Assembly: GCF_001975825.1 (NCBI RefSeq)
Contig: NZ_MTKN01000034.1
Span: 22,261 to 86,260 of the forward strand
Reading direction: 5' to 3'
DNA: 64,000 nucleotides
Source of the DNA: [Flexibacter] sp. ATCC 35208
GTDB taxonomy: Bacteria > Bacteroidota > Bacteroidia > Chitinophagales > Chitinophagaceae
Below, piece after piece: positions 37,850-47,628 of this stretch. The notes under the pieces were generated by a model, which was not told the DNA's origin, did not search any database, and was given only the letters and a program-made list of their open reading frames with translations. The position numbers and the translations under genes were made by a program. Position 1 is the stretch's first letter; each line of letters begins with the position of its first letter.

Positions 37850-38383
37850 TTAATTGCTCCGGAATTTGTCCAGGTCTTTCCAAATTGGATTGTCCTGAGC
37901 GTCAGATTGTTTGTTCATCTGATCCAGCATTTCCAATACTTTCGGATCACATGTGCTTTTGCCATCCACATCCGGGTGTATCTTCTGCATAGGAATGCTC
38001 AGGTTGATGAATTCGTAAATCCATTCACCGACATTCAGGTGCGATTCCGTTCTCGAAATATAAGATACTTCCGGATCCTCATCACCTTCAATCTCCTCAG
38101 GATTCTCCACCATCTTCACCACCTGGGTAAAATCGTCCCAGAGCTGAAGATTAAATGGTTGTCCACAACGGTCACAAATTACGCTAACTGATCCGCCAAT
38201 TTCAAACTTTAACAGGAAAAAATCACTTTTCTTGTCTAAGGTCAGCTTTACTGTTGCGTTACAGTCGCTGAAATCCTGCGGTCCGTAGTTTTCAAAAAAA
38301 CTATCCGTAACTTGGTATTCAAATGTATGCTCTCCGGGTTTGAGCCCCACAAAGGCAATTTCAAATTGACGGAGTTGTTTCAT
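37850..38383 (-). CDS. YceD/DUF177-family protein
   Basis: A DUF177 protein of 177 residues starting MKQLRQFEIAFVGLKPGEH. It carries the CDRCGQPF motif near residue 85, the conserved Cys pair of YceD. In E. coli and plants the family is linked to 23S rRNA accumulation and ribosome assembly. An ATG 30 bases upstream (38413) would add 10 residues, but the -7 promoter element TACCTTTG at 38411-38418 overlaps it, so 38383 is preferred. It is the first gene of the yceD-rpmF-plsX operon. Confidence 0.9.
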   Translation of the reverse strand: MKQLRQFEIAFVGLKPGEHTFEYQVTDSFFENYGPQDFSDCNATVKLTLDKKSDFFLLKFEIGGSVSVICDRCGQPFNLQLWDDFTQVVKMVENPEEIEGDEDPEVSYISRTESHLNVGEWIYEFINLSIPMQKIHPDVDGKSTCDPKVLEMLDQMNKQSDAQDNPIWKDLDKFRSN

Positions 38384-38410
38384 AATAAAATCCTCACTTT
38401 TAGAGGGATG

Positions 38411-38440
38411 CAAAGGTAACCAAATATTTGCAAATGCAAA
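38411..38440 (-). promoter_or_regulatory. Promoter of the yceD-rpmF-plsX operon
   Basis: On the minus strand, TTTG, an 18-base spacer and TACCTTTG match the Bacteroidota promoter pattern. Transcription should start near 38405, about 20 bases before ATG 38383, and this position decides the start of the yceD gene. Confidence 0.7.
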
Positions 38441-38575
38441 AATTTCCTACATTCGCTTTTTCACATCCGCCCGAATAACAGGTTTTAACAGCTAGATTAG
38501 TGAAAACCAATTAATTAATTATTATATTCGTGCTGTATAAAATCAGTATCACTGTACACTTTCCATTCATAACCA

Positions 38576-40585
38576 ATGGCCCGGATCAAAGGTACGAGAA
38601 AACATCCCATTACCCGAAGCATTTCGCCGCCGGACATATTTTCACTGCCAATCAGCGTTTATTTCCAGCACACCAATGCCGGTATCCTTCTCCTCGATGC
38701 GGAGCAGCACATCGTATGGGTAAACGCTGTATTTCAACAATATACAGGAGAAGATATTGATCTTGTACCCGATCTGCCCTTTGCTACCATCGCCCGATAC
38801 CTGGCCAGGGGCGCCCGGAATCCTGAAGCATTTCTCGCCACAGTTGAAGACCTGTTAACACAGAAAAATCCCTACTTTGGGCAGGAACTCCTTTTTTCCG
38901 ACGGCCGCATTTTCGAACTGAACTATACGCCGCTCTGGCACAACGGGGTCTTTAACGGCAGCATGTGGCAGGTAACCGACATTTCCGGCAGGCAACTACA
39001 GCAGGCTACCCTTGAGCAGGCCCGGCAGCAGGCTGAAGAGGCCCGGGGTGCACAAAAAGAATTTCTGGCCAGCATGAGCCACGAAATTCGTACTCCCCTC
39101 AATGTCATTATCGGTATGACCCACCTGCTGGAAGAAACGAACCTCGACGGCCATCAGCAAGACTACATTAATATATTAAAACATAGTTCCAATATCCTCC
39201 TGGGACTGATTTCCGATATTCTTGATATCTCCAAGATCGAAGCAGGGGAGTTTCAGGTCAATCAGCGGGAGTTTAACCTCACCGCCCTGGTTCAATCTCT
39301 CCGGCACACTTTTGAGCTCAAATTGGGTCAGCGTCCTGTAAAAATTTCTGCGACCATCGATCCCCGTATCCAGAATCGCCTGGTCGGAGACGATACGCTT
39401 TTGAACCAAATCCTAATGAACTTGTTAGGTAATGCAGAAAAATTTACGCCGGAAGGAGAGATTGCCATCCGCGTGACCCCTGAAAGCTGGCAGGATGATA
39501 AAGTGTGGGTACGCTTTCGTATATGTGATACGGGTATCGGCATCAGTAAAGACAAACTGGAACTGATCTTTAAAAATTATAAACAGGCAGAACAGGAAAT
39601 CAGGGAAAAATATGGCGGTACCGGTCTGGGACTCGCCATTTCCAAACAACTGATTGAACTACAAGGAGGTACCATATGTGTGGAAGACACACCGGGCTAC
39701 AATACCTGTTTTTCGTTCAACCTGCCCTTTATCGATACCCGGAAGTCGGCCGTCACCACGCCCGGAGCGGGAGCACGCCGTAAGCAGGCCAGTTTTTCAG
39801 GATCAAGTGTACTTGTGATTGAGGACAATGCGATGAACCTTCATTACATTAACAGCCTGCTGGAAAAATATAACGTGGAGCACCAGCTGGCCACCAATGG
39901 GCCGGATGCACTCTATTTTTTGAATTCAAGACAGTATGACCTGGTCCTGATCGATATCCGGATTCCCGGACTCAACGGACTGGAGCTGGCTGGCCGGATC
40001 CGAGAAGATGAAGATAAACCGAACGTAGCTACTCCACTGGTAGCCACTACTGCCCTCGCTATGGAAAGTACGTTTACACAGGCAAGGCAGGCCGGTATTA
40101 CCGATATACTAACGAAACCATATACCCCCGATCAATTGTTACAGGTGTTGAATAAATACCTGAATGAAGACGAAACTGAACTTATAATGGAAGAAACAAA
40201 CAACACGTCTGGTTTTGAGTTCCATAAGGACCTGGATGTAAAGTACCTCAATACCCTGTATGAGAACAATATTTCGTACGCGGCGGATCTCTTTGAAATA
40301 TTTTTGAAAACGATCAGGGAAGAACTGGTGAAGATTCAGGCTTTAGTAAATGCACGGGATTGGGAACTCCTGAAATTTCAGGTGCACAAACTGAAACCCA
40401 ATTTCTCTATGGTGGGACTTACATGGATTAGTGCCCGTATGCAGAATCTGGAAAACACGTTGAATGCAAATACAGCGCTGCCTCCTGAAGAGGTAGATGC
40501 GTTGTTTGCCAATATTTCGGAAGAAGTGGAAAAATTCTATCCAATTATTGAGGCAGAGTACGATAGAATGAAGATCTATCAGTAA
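38576..40585 (+). CDS. Soluble hybrid histidine kinase (PAS-HisKA-HATPase-REC-Hpt)
   Basis: A 669-residue protein without membrane helices. A PAS-like domain occupies residues about 25-140 (NAGILLLDAEQHIVWVN), then a coiled linker rich in Gln/Ala, HisKA with SMSHEIRTPLNVIIGM, and HATPase (LLGNAEKFTPEG; DTGIGISKDKL; YGGTGLGLAISKQL). A receiver domain follows with phosphoacceptor Asp in VLIDIRIPGLNG and Lys in ILTKPYTPDQ. The C-terminal Hpt domain carries His in FQVHKLKPNFSMVG. It could run an internal His-Asp-His phosphorelay ending on a separate regulator, which is not encoded nearby. Its stop codon directly abuts that of the convergent fructosamine kinase gene. Confidence 0.92.
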   Translation: MARIKGTRKHPITRSISPPDIFSLPISVYFQHTNAGILLLDAEQHIVWVNAVFQQYTGEDIDLVPDLPFATIARYLARGARNPEAFLATVEDLLTQKNPYFGQELLFSDGRIFELNYTPLWHNGVFNGSMWQVTDISGRQLQQATLEQARQQAEEARGAQKEFLASMSHEIRTPLNVIIGMTHLLEETNLDGHQQDYINILKHSSNILLGLISDILDISKIEAGEFQVNQREFNLTALVQSLRHTFELKLGQRPVKISATIDPRIQNRLVGDDTLLNQILMNLLGNAEKFTPEGEIAIRVTPESWQDDKVWVRFRICDTGIGISKDKLELIFKNYKQAEQEIREKYGGTGLGLAISKQLIELQGGTICVEDTPGYNTCFSFNLPFIDTRKSAVTTPGAGARRKQASFSGSSVLVIEDNAMNLHYINSLLEKYNVEHQLATNGPDALYFLNSRQYDLVLIDIRIPGLNGLELAGRIREDEDKPNVATPLVATTALAMESTFTQARQAGITDILTKPYTPDQLLQVLNKYLNEDETELIMEETNNTSGFEFHKDLDVKYLNTLYENNISYAADLFEIFLKTIREELVKIQALVNARDWELLKFQVHKLKPNFSMVGLTWISARMQNLENTLNANTALPPEEVDALFANISEEVEKFYPIIEAEYDRMKIYQ

Positions 40586-41464
40586 TCAGAATTCGTCAAG
40601 AATTTCCTTTACATTATTATAATAGCTACCTCCGAATAAGAGCAGGTGCACCATGAGCGGATATAACTGGCAGACACCAATTCTGGACTGCCATCCTTCA
40701 GCCAGCGGATACATGGTTTGATAGCTGAAGTAAAAGCGGGTATCAAAACCACCAAACAGTCTGGTCATAGCCAGATCCATTTCCCTGTTTCCATAATATA
40801 CCGCCGGGTCATACACACATGCCTTGCCATCTTTGCCCACCATGAAGTTACCAGACCAGAGGTCGCCATGCAGTAATGCCGGCTTTTCGTCGGGAAACAT
40901 ACCTGGCAGCTGCTTCCACAGGTGTTCCATCTGTACCACCATTGCCTTGTCCATCACCTGCTGGTCATAGGCAGCCCTGGTCAGGGGTTGCAACCTGTTA
41001 AATGCATAGAACACCGGCCAGCTGCTATAAGGCGTATTGTATTGCTTGAGGGTACCGATGTAATTGGTCTCCTGAAATCCGTAGTATGTCTGTGTCTGGC
41101 GATGTACTCTTGACAGGCTTGCACCAAAGTTTTCCCAGAAGTCAGGCGTCACGCTGCCTTTTTCCATAAACTCAGTGACAAGGAAACCTTTGTCTCCCAC
41201 GGTACCTGTGGCCAGTGGCCTGGGTACAGAGATGGCATTGGTATTACGGAGTATATTGAGTCCGTTCAGTTCCCGCAGGAACATGTCAGGATAGATATGC
41301 GCATCGTTCATTTTCAGAAACAACGTTCCGTCAGATGTGGAGAGCTTATATGTTTCGTTAATATCTCCACCAGATATTTTTTCTGCGCAATTAATGTGTA
41401 TTTTCACTCCTGACTGGCAGGATAGCGCTGTCGTAAGTTCGCCCAATAAGATCTCATCTGTCAT
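40586..41464 (-). CDS. Fructosamine kinase family protein
   Basis: A 292-residue aminoglycoside-phosphotransferase-fold kinase. It shows ISGGDINETYKL near residues 29-40, the catalytic loop LLHGDLWSGNFM and the metal-binding segment YDPAVYYGNREMDLAM, the fructosamine-kinase signature. Family members phosphorylate protein-bound or free ketoamines at C3 (fructosamine) or related sugars (ribulosamine, erythrulosamine) to promote deglycation. The gene is divergent from the DUF3810 gene with only 17 bases between start codons. The exact substrate is not determined. Confidence 0.92.
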   Translation of the reverse strand: MTDEILLGELTTALSCQSGVKIHINCAEKISGGDINETYKLSTSDGTLFLKMNDAHIYPDMFLRELNGLNILRNTNAISVPRPLATGTVGDKGFLVTEFMEKGSVTPDFWENFGASLSRVHRQTQTYYGFQETNYIGTLKQYNTPYSSWPVFYAFNRLQPLTRAAYDQQVMDKAMVVQMEHLWKQLPGMFPDEKPALLHGDLWSGNFMVGKDGKACVYDPAVYYGNREMDLAMTRLFGGFDTRFYFSYQTMYPLAEGWQSRIGVCQLYPLMVHLLLFGGSYYNNVKEILDEF

Positions 41465-41481
41465 TTTACGCGCTGATTAGT

Positions 41482-42567
41482 ATGGATACAATTACAAAGA
41501 TAAGGCACACAGGAGTACGTATTTTGGTAACAATATTGTGCATCATCATTTTGAAGGGGCTGCTCGCATTCAGCCATCATTTTGAAGGGTGGTATTTTCA
41601 TAGGTTCTACTTTTGGATAAGTAACTTATTAAGGGTGGCATTGGGATCCATACTCTTTAGTGTTGGCGACGTAATTTATGCCGCCTGGGTTATAACAGGT
41701 AGCATTTATTTGTTAAAATTATGTTATAAACTGATCAAAACCCAATGGAAGGAAAGTTTTTTATACTTTCTGAAGGGAATAAGTGCTGTTTTGACATTAT
41801 ATCTGGCTTTTCTGGTATTGTGGGGTTTTAACTATGACCGCTACTCCCTGGAGAAAGATATGCAACTACAAGTGAATGAGTACGGTACGGAGCAATTGTA
41901 CAAACTGGCAGATACCCTGTTGCAACAGGTAAATGCCAACAGGATAGAAATGGGGGATACACTCAACGCCACACGCCCGGGCGCGGACAGCGCACAGCTC
42001 TTTCAGCGGGCTGTAGTCGCCTATGATCAGGCGGCAAAACAATGGCCGGTGCTGAAATATACGCATCCCTGTCTCAAGACTTCCCTGTATGGTACCTGGA
42101 TGAATTATATGAATGTAGGGGGCTACCTCAATCCCTTTACCGGCGAAGCACAGGTAAACGTTACTACGCCGGGTTTTCTGCATCCATTTACGATCTGTCA
42201 TGAAGTGGCACATCAATTGGGATATGGGGCGGAAGAAGAGGCTAATTTTATCGGTTACCTCGTAGCAGGTCATGCAAAAGATGTTCGGTTCAGATATGCG
42301 GCTAATTTCGAGATGTTTATGTACAGTATCAGGCAGTTGCGCTGGCAGGATACGACCATGGCGAAGAATTTGTGGCAGAAAGCCGTACCCGGTGTGCATG
42401 AAGATTACCATCAGTTAAAGAATTTCTATCGCAGATACAGCAGCCCGGTAGATGATTATACTTCTATGATTTATGATCAGTATCTGAAGGCTAATAAACA
42501 GGAAAAAGGAATACGTAGTTATAGTGAAGTGGTGGGATGGCTGGTGGCCTACTTCCACATTCACTGA
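41482..42567 (+). CDS. DUF3810 membrane protein with HExxH motif
   Basis: A 361-residue protein. Three hydrophobic segments occupy the first 120 residues (VRILVTILCIIILKGLLAF; ILFSVGDVIYAAWVITGSI; AVLTLYLAFLVLWGF). The extracytoplasmic part contains HEVAHQLGYGAEEEANF at residues 240-256, an HExxH zinc-protease motif with a downstream Glu pair. The family is DUF3810. A membrane-anchored metallopeptidase role is likely from the motif, but no substrate is known. The glucosidase gene follows 16 bases later. Confidence 0.88.
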   Translation: MDTITKIRHTGVRILVTILCIIILKGLLAFSHHFEGWYFHRFYFWISNLLRVALGSILFSVGDVIYAAWVITGSIYLLKLCYKLIKTQWKESFLYFLKGISAVLTLYLAFLVLWGFNYDRYSLEKDMQLQVNEYGTEQLYKLADTLLQQVNANRIEMGDTLNATRPGADSAQLFQRAVVAYDQAAKQWPVLKYTHPCLKTSLYGTWMNYMNVGGYLNPFTGEAQVNVTTPGFLHPFTICHEVAHQLGYGAEEEANFIGYLVAGHAKDVRFRYAANFEMFMYSIRQLRWQDTTMAKNLWQKAVPGVHEDYHQLKNFYRRYSSPVDDYTSMIYDQYLKANKQEKGIRSYSEVVGWLVAYFHIH

Positions 42568-42583
42568 TTAAAAGCAGCATACG

Positions 42584-45199
42584 ATGAATCAGGAACAACA
42601 ACGCCTTCAGATAAAAGGCTGGAAGAAATGGGGATCTTATGTGAGTGACAGACAATGGGGAACTGTACGCGAAGATTATAGCGGTAGCGGCAGTTCATGG
42701 GATTATACGACGCATGATATGGCGAGGAGTAAAACGTGGAGATGGGGCGAGGAAGGAATTGGGGGTATTTGCGATGAAAAACAGCTTTTGTGTTTTTCAC
42801 TGGCTTTCTGGAATAAGAAAGACCCTATTCTGAAAGAACGCTACTTCGGACTGAACAATGCAGAGGGGAATCATGGGGAGGATGTAAAGGAGCTCTATTA
42901 CTACCTGGATGCAACGCCCACACACTCCTATATGAAAATGCTGTATAAATATGTACAGCAGGAATATCCTTACCAACAACTGATACAGGAGAATGCCCGG
43001 AGGAGCAAGGTGGAAGAGGAGTATGAGCTGATTGATACCGGGCTTTTTAATGAAGATAAATACTTTGACATCTTCATAGAATATGCAAAGGAGGATATGG
43101 ATGATGTGCTTGTCAAAATCACGATTCATAACAGAAGTAATGAGGAAGCGCCTTTGACAGTATTACCTACTGTGTGGTTCCGCAATACATGGGTGTGGGG
43201 CCGCAGACCTTATAAACCTGCTTTGTGGCAGGAGGATGCTACTACTATCCGGTTCGATCATGAGAAATTGCAGATGCAGTACCTGTATCAGGAAGGAGGG
43301 CAGGAAATGTTGTTTTGTGAAAATGAATCCAACAATAAAAGATTGTATAATATAGATTCCATCACACCTTATGCAAAGGATGGGATCAATGATTATATCC
43401 TGCATGGTGCATCTTCTGTAAATCCTGATAAAAAAGGTACGAAGGCTGCGGTGCATTATGATATTTCTGTGCCTGCACATGGTTCTCATACTATTAAATT
43501 AAGATTAACTGATAAGGCCAAGGAACAACCTTTTGCAGGTTTTGATGATCTCTTTGCGGCGAAGATTGCAGATGCAAATGCATACTATGAAGAATTGCAG
43601 GCAGAGATTAAGGATGAAGATGAAAGGCTGATACAGCGTCAGGCATTAGCAGGTATGCTGTGGAATAAACAGTTCTACTATTATAAAGTACAGCGCTGGC
43701 TGGAAGGCGATCCATCACAACCGGCACCGCCTGCGGAACGCTGGAATGGCCGCAATAAAGAATGGAAGCATCTTGTTAATGAAGATATCATTTCCGTACC
43801 TGATAAATGGGAGTTCCCCTGGTATGCGGCGTGGGATCTGGCTTTCCATTGTGTGACACTGGCGATGGTGGATCCGGATTTTGCAAAGCAACAATTATTG
43901 TTGTTGACTGAGGAGTGGTACATGCATCCTTCAGGAGAGTTTCCTGCATATGAGTGGGCATTTGGAGATGTGAATCCACCTGTACATGCAGGCGCGGTAT
44001 ACCGTGTATTCAAGCAGGATGCGGCGATAAAGGGGGAGAAGGATTATCATTTTCTCGAAGCGTTGTTTCATAAATTACTGATCAATTTCACGTGGTGGGT
44101 GAACAGGAAAGATAGTAGTGGAAGTAATATTTTTGAAGGAGGTTTCCTGGGATTGGATAATATAGGTGCGTTTGACAGAAGTCTGCCATTGCCGAATGGT
44201 ATTCGGGAAGAGCAGGCAGATGCGACCAGTTGGATGGCAACGTATGCCTTGAATATGTTGCACATTTCATTAGAATTGTGTAATCATAATAAGGTGTACA
44301 ATGGGATGGCGACGAAGTTTTTTGAGCATTTTATGTACATAGCTGGTGCGATGGCGAGTATGGGTACGGGGAATAGTGGATTGTGGGATGAGGAAGATGA
44401 GTTCTTTTATGATCAGTTACGGGCGCCGGATAATCGTATTGTGAAGTTGAAGTTCAGAAGTATGGTGGGATTGATTCCACTTTGTGCGGTAGAAGTAATT
44501 TCAAAAGAGGCGTTGGCAAATAATCCTGTTTTTGCGGAACGCATGTCCTGGTTTTTGCGGCATAGGCCAGATCTGGCACAGCTGGTGTCAAGGTGGTATG
44601 AAGAGGGGAAGGAGAATAAACATTTGCTGAGTTTATTGCGTGGGCATCGGATGAAGCGGTTGTTGTACAGGATGCTGGATGAAACAGAGTTTTTGAGTGA
44701 GTATGGGATAAGGTCTTTGTCTAAAAAATATGAGGCGGATCCTTATCGGCTGTATGAAGATGGAACAGAATTAATCGTAAAATATGTACCGGGAGAAAGT
44801 GATACGATCACTTATGGAGGTAATTCTAACTGGCGGGGGCCTGTGTGGATACAGATGAATTTCCTGTTGATAGAGAGTTTGCGTAAGTTTCACTATTTCT
44901 ATACAGATGATTTCAGGATAGAATATCCGACAGCTTCCGGTTGTTATTATTCATTGAAGGAAGTGGGTACCTTGCTGGCGGATCGGTTATTAAAGATATT
45001 CAGGAAGGATGAACATGGGCGCAGGCCGGTGTTTGGGAATAATGAGAAATTGCAGAGCGATCCGCACTTTGCTGATTTGATACAATTTCATGAATATTTT
45101 CATGGAGATAGTGGGAAAGGGCTGGGTGCTGCGCACCAGACGGGTTGGACCGGGTTGGTGGCGAATCTGATCAGAATGAAGCATACGAATCCGCGATAA
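42584..45199 (+). CDS. GH63/MGH1-like glucosidase
   Basis: An 871-residue cytosolic protein without a signal peptide. It resembles bacterial relatives of mannosyl-oligosaccharide glucosidase (GH63, alpha/alpha toroid). Recognisable segments are WGTVREDYSGSGSSWDYTTHD near the N-terminus, KWEFPWYAAWDLAFHCVTLA near 405, FGDVNPPVHAGA, LPNGIREEQADATSWMATYAL and GPVWIQMNFLLIE. Acidic residues in the WDLAFH and EEQADA regions are plausible catalytic residues but cannot be assigned here. It probably acts on glucosylated oligosaccharides or glucosylglycerate-like solutes. Confidence 0.85.
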   Translation: MNQEQQRLQIKGWKKWGSYVSDRQWGTVREDYSGSGSSWDYTTHDMARSKTWRWGEEGIGGICDEKQLLCFSLAFWNKKDPILKERYFGLNNAEGNHGEDVKELYYYLDATPTHSYMKMLYKYVQQEYPYQQLIQENARRSKVEEEYELIDTGLFNEDKYFDIFIEYAKEDMDDVLVKITIHNRSNEEAPLTVLPTVWFRNTWVWGRRPYKPALWQEDATTIRFDHEKLQMQYLYQEGGQEMLFCENESNNKRLYNIDSITPYAKDGINDYILHGASSVNPDKKGTKAAVHYDISVPAHGSHTIKLRLTDKAKEQPFAGFDDLFAAKIADANAYYEELQAEIKDEDERLIQRQALAGMLWNKQFYYYKVQRWLEGDPSQPAPPAERWNGRNKEWKHLVNEDIISVPDKWEFPWYAAWDLAFHCVTLAMVDPDFAKQQLLLLTEEWYMHPSGEFPAYEWAFGDVNPPVHAGAVYRVFKQDAAIKGEKDYHFLEALFHKLLINFTWWVNRKDSSGSNIFEGGFLGLDNIGAFDRSLPLPNGIREEQADATSWMATYALNMLHISLELCNHNKVYNGMATKFFEHFMYIAGAMASMGTGNSGLWDEEDEFFYDQLRAPDNRIVKLKFRSMVGLIPLCAVEVISKEALANNPVFAERMSWFLRHRPDLAQLVSRWYEEGKENKHLLSLLRGHRMKRLLYRMLDETEFLSEYGIRSLSKKYEADPYRLYEDGTELIVKYVPGESDTITYGGNSNWRGPVWIQMNFLLIESLRKFHYFYTDDFRIEYPTASGCYYSLKEVGTLLADRLLKIFRKDEHGRRPVFGNNEKLQSDPHFADLIQFHEYFHGDSGKGLGAAHQTGWTGLVANLIRMKHTNPR

Positions 45200-45203
45200 A
45201 TAC

Positions 45204-45245
45204 GCAAGGGATTATTTTTGCCAGAGGCAAAAAATAATCCCTTGC
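45204..45245 (+). terminator. Terminator hairpin after the glucosidase gene
   Basis: GCAAGGGATTATTTTTGCC pairs with GGCAAAAAATAATCCCTTGC across an AGA loop, with one bulged base. It begins 5 bases after the stop codon. It lacks a distinct T-run and may act together with the second hairpin immediately after it. Confidence 0.65.
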
Positions 45246-45247
45246 AC

Positions 45248-45290
45248 GCCCAAAAAAGGCGTTTACCGCAGGTAAACGCCTTTTTTGGGC
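45248..45290. terminator. 20-bp perfect hairpin between glucosidase and arginase genes
   Basis: GCCCAAAAAAGGCGTTTACC pairs perfectly with GGTAAACGCCTTTTTTGGGC, loop GCA. It lies between two convergent genes and its last base is the last base of the arginase-family stop codon. Confidence 0.85.
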
Positions 45291-46237
45291 TAATTCATCA
45301 ACAACACATTTACACTTCGCTGCAATATATTAAAGGCAATCTCCGCCATTAAATTCTCTTTATCCAACGTTGGATTCACTTCCGTTATCTCAAAACAACA
45401 TATCTTCCTATGCTGCATAAACTTCGCTATCAAATCCTCTACTTCTCTCTCTCTTAGTCCATTCGTTACCGGTGTACCAGTTCCTTTTGAAATAGAACTA
45501 TCCAAGCTATCCACATCAAACGACACATATATATACTCGCAATCACTCAAATACCTGAACACCGCTCTCGCCACCTGCTCCGCACCCTTTCTCCTCACTT
45601 CATTGGTAGTTATCACCTTCATCCCATACTGCTTTATCAACGCCTCTTCCTCCTTCTCATAGTCACGTAATGAAATAAACACAATATCCTCCGGCAATAC
45701 TTTCGGCGCAATCCCACCAATATTTTTAAGCGCCTCCCATTGTTTTATTGTATTATCATCCAGATCATGCACCTTACATTCCAGATTATCTTCCGCAATT
45801 GAAATTGCCACCGGCATCCCATGCATATTCCCTGAAGGCGTCGTATACGGCGTATGTAAATCCGCATGCGCGTCAATCCAGATCGCTCCTATCTTCGCCT
45901 TCGGCCTCGCCATCTTCAACCCTGCAATGGTAGCTCCCGCCGTACTATGATCTCCTGATAAAACAACCGGAAACCAATTCGCCTTCACTGTTTCACACAC
46001 ACTCTTACTGATCCTTTCATACAACGTCAGGGTACCTTTAATCCTTTTCGCATAAGGGGATTCTATCGGTTCAAACAGCAGCTTATTTTCTGTCTCAATT
46101 GTTTCAGTAGGGAAATGCACAAAAAAGTTGCTCATAAAGTCCAGTGCAGCTATCTTGATCGCTTCCACACCCAGGCTGGCGCCACGTGTTCCCGCGCCAA
46201 TTTCTGATTTCACCTCAATGATCTTAATATTTTTCAT
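45290..46237 (-). CDS. Arginase/agmatinase-family ureohydrolase
   Basis: A 315-residue ureohydrolase. The metal-ligand motifs are all present: SGDHSTAGA near 95-103, IWIDAHADLHTP near 119-130 and SFDVDSLDSSISKGTGTP near 220-237, plus a late FEITEVNPTLD. The two-manganese enzyme would hydrolyse L-arginine to ornithine and urea. The HADLHTP region fits arginase better than agmatinase, but formimidoylglutamase cannot be excluded. It is monocistronic and convergent with the glucosidase gene. Confidence 0.9.
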   Translation of the reverse strand: MKNIKIIEVKSEIGAGTRGASLGVEAIKIAALDFMSNFFVHFPTETIETENKLLFEPIESPYAKRIKGTLTLYERISKSVCETVKANWFPVVLSGDHSTAGATIAGLKMARPKAKIGAIWIDAHADLHTPYTTPSGNMHGMPVAISIAEDNLECKVHDLDDNTIKQWEALKNIGGIAPKVLPEDIVFISLRDYEKEEEALIKQYGMKVITTNEVRRKGAEQVARAVFRYLSDCEYIYVSFDVDSLDSSISKGTGTPVTNGLREREVEDLIAKFMQHRKICCFEITEVNPTLDKENLMAEIAFNILQRSVNVLLMN

Positions 46238-46477
46238 AAAAGGATGTTATTCCTGTTTAGCAAGCTAATGGTTTTTAAATGAACGGGCGGCCGGTTACAC
46301 TGTGGAGGTATATACATACCTGCGTGAAAACATACAATAATTCCAATAAGGGACAGCTATCTTCAAATAATCTTTAATATTTTCATGATAAAAATGGATA
46401 AAGACTAAATGTGGAATTCAGAAGTATAAAAACAATAAATTCGTTTATATCAATAACTCCAACAAAACGTAAATTCC

Positions 46478-47617
46478 ATGGACTTTCAACTCACTGAAGA
46501 GCACCTGATGATTCAAAAGGCAGCCCGGGACTTCGCACAAAATGAACTTTTACCAGGCGTCATAGAAAGAGATGAGAAACAAATATACCCCGCAGCGCAG
46601 ATCAAAAAACTGGGAGAGTTGGGATTTCTCGGAATGATGGTAGATCCAAAATATGGAGGTGCCGGCCTGGATACGATCTCCTATGTACTGGCTATGGAAG
46701 AGATCTCCAAAATTGATGCTTCCACCTCTGTATGTATGAGCGTAAATAATTCATTAGTCTGCTGGGGCCTGGAGCAGTATGGTACAGAAGAGCAGAAACA
46801 GCAGTACCTGGTACCCCTTGCCACAGGTGAAATCACCGGTGCATTTTTACTCAGCGAGCCTGAAGCTGGCTCCGATGCCACCTCACAGCGTACCACTGCC
46901 GAAGATAAGGGCGATTTTTACCTCCTCAATGGTACGAAAAACTGGATCACGAATGGTAGCAGTGCAAGTGTGTACCTTGTAATCGCTCAGACCCACCCTG
47001 GCAAAAGCAGCAAAGGCATCAATGCCCTGATCGTAGAAAAGAACAGTCCCGGTGTCACAGTAGGGGCCAAGGAAAATAAAATGGGAATCAGGGGTAGCGA
47101 TACCCACAGCATTATGTTCCAGGACGTAAAAGTACCTAAGCAGAACAGGATAGGGGAAGATGGATTCGGTTTTAAGTTCGCCATGAAAACACTGGCGGGT
47201 GGCCGTATCGGCATTGCTTCCCAGGCATTGGGTATCGCTTCCGGCGCTTACGAACTAGCAGTCAACTACTCCAAACAACGCAAGGCTTTCGGTAAAGAAA
47301 TCAGTCAACATCAGGCGATCCAGTTTAAACTGGCGGATATGGCTACCCGTATAGAAGCATCGCGGTTGCTGTGTTTCAGGGCAGCCTGGGAAAAAGATCA
47401 ACATAAAGATTATACCCTCAGCGGCTCGATGGCGAAAGTGTTTGCCTCGGAAACAGCGATGTGGGTTACGACAGAGGCAGTGCAGGTACATGGTGGATAT
47501 GGCTATGTGAAAGAGTATCATGTAGAACGACTGATGAGGGATGCCAAGATCACACAGATCTATGAAGGTACCAGTGAGGTGCAGCGGATCGTGATCGGGC
47601 GCAGTATACTCGGCTAA
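46478..47617 (+). CDS. Acyl-CoA dehydrogenase
   Basis: A 379-residue flavoprotein of normal family length. It carries GAFLLSEPEAGSDATS (FAD/substrate signature 1), KNWITNG, MGIRGSDTHSIMF, and the C-terminal signature AVQVHGGYGYVKEYHVERLMRDAKITQIYEGTSE split here into its parts: HGGYGYVKEYHVER and IYEGTSEVQRI, where the Glu in YEGTSE is the catalytic base of short-chain enzymes. It oxidises acyl-CoA to trans-2-enoyl-CoA with electrons to ETF. The sequence is closest in style to butyryl-CoA-type dehydrogenases. A small membrane protein gene follows after 11 bases. Confidence 0.95.
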   Translation: MDFQLTEEHLMIQKAARDFAQNELLPGVIERDEKQIYPAAQIKKLGELGFLGMMVDPKYGGAGLDTISYVLAMEEISKIDASTSVCMSVNNSLVCWGLEQYGTEEQKQQYLVPLATGEITGAFLLSEPEAGSDATSQRTTAEDKGDFYLLNGTKNWITNGSSASVYLVIAQTHPGKSSKGINALIVEKNSPGVTVGAKENKMGIRGSDTHSIMFQDVKVPKQNRIGEDGFGFKFAMKTLAGGRIGIASQALGIASGAYELAVNYSKQRKAFGKEISQHQAIQFKLADMATRIEASRLLCFRAAWEKDQHKDYTLSGSMAKVFASETAMWVTTEAVQVHGGYGYVKEYHVERLMRDAKITQIYEGTSEVQRIVIGRSILG

Positions 47618-47628
47618 AACCCAATTTT

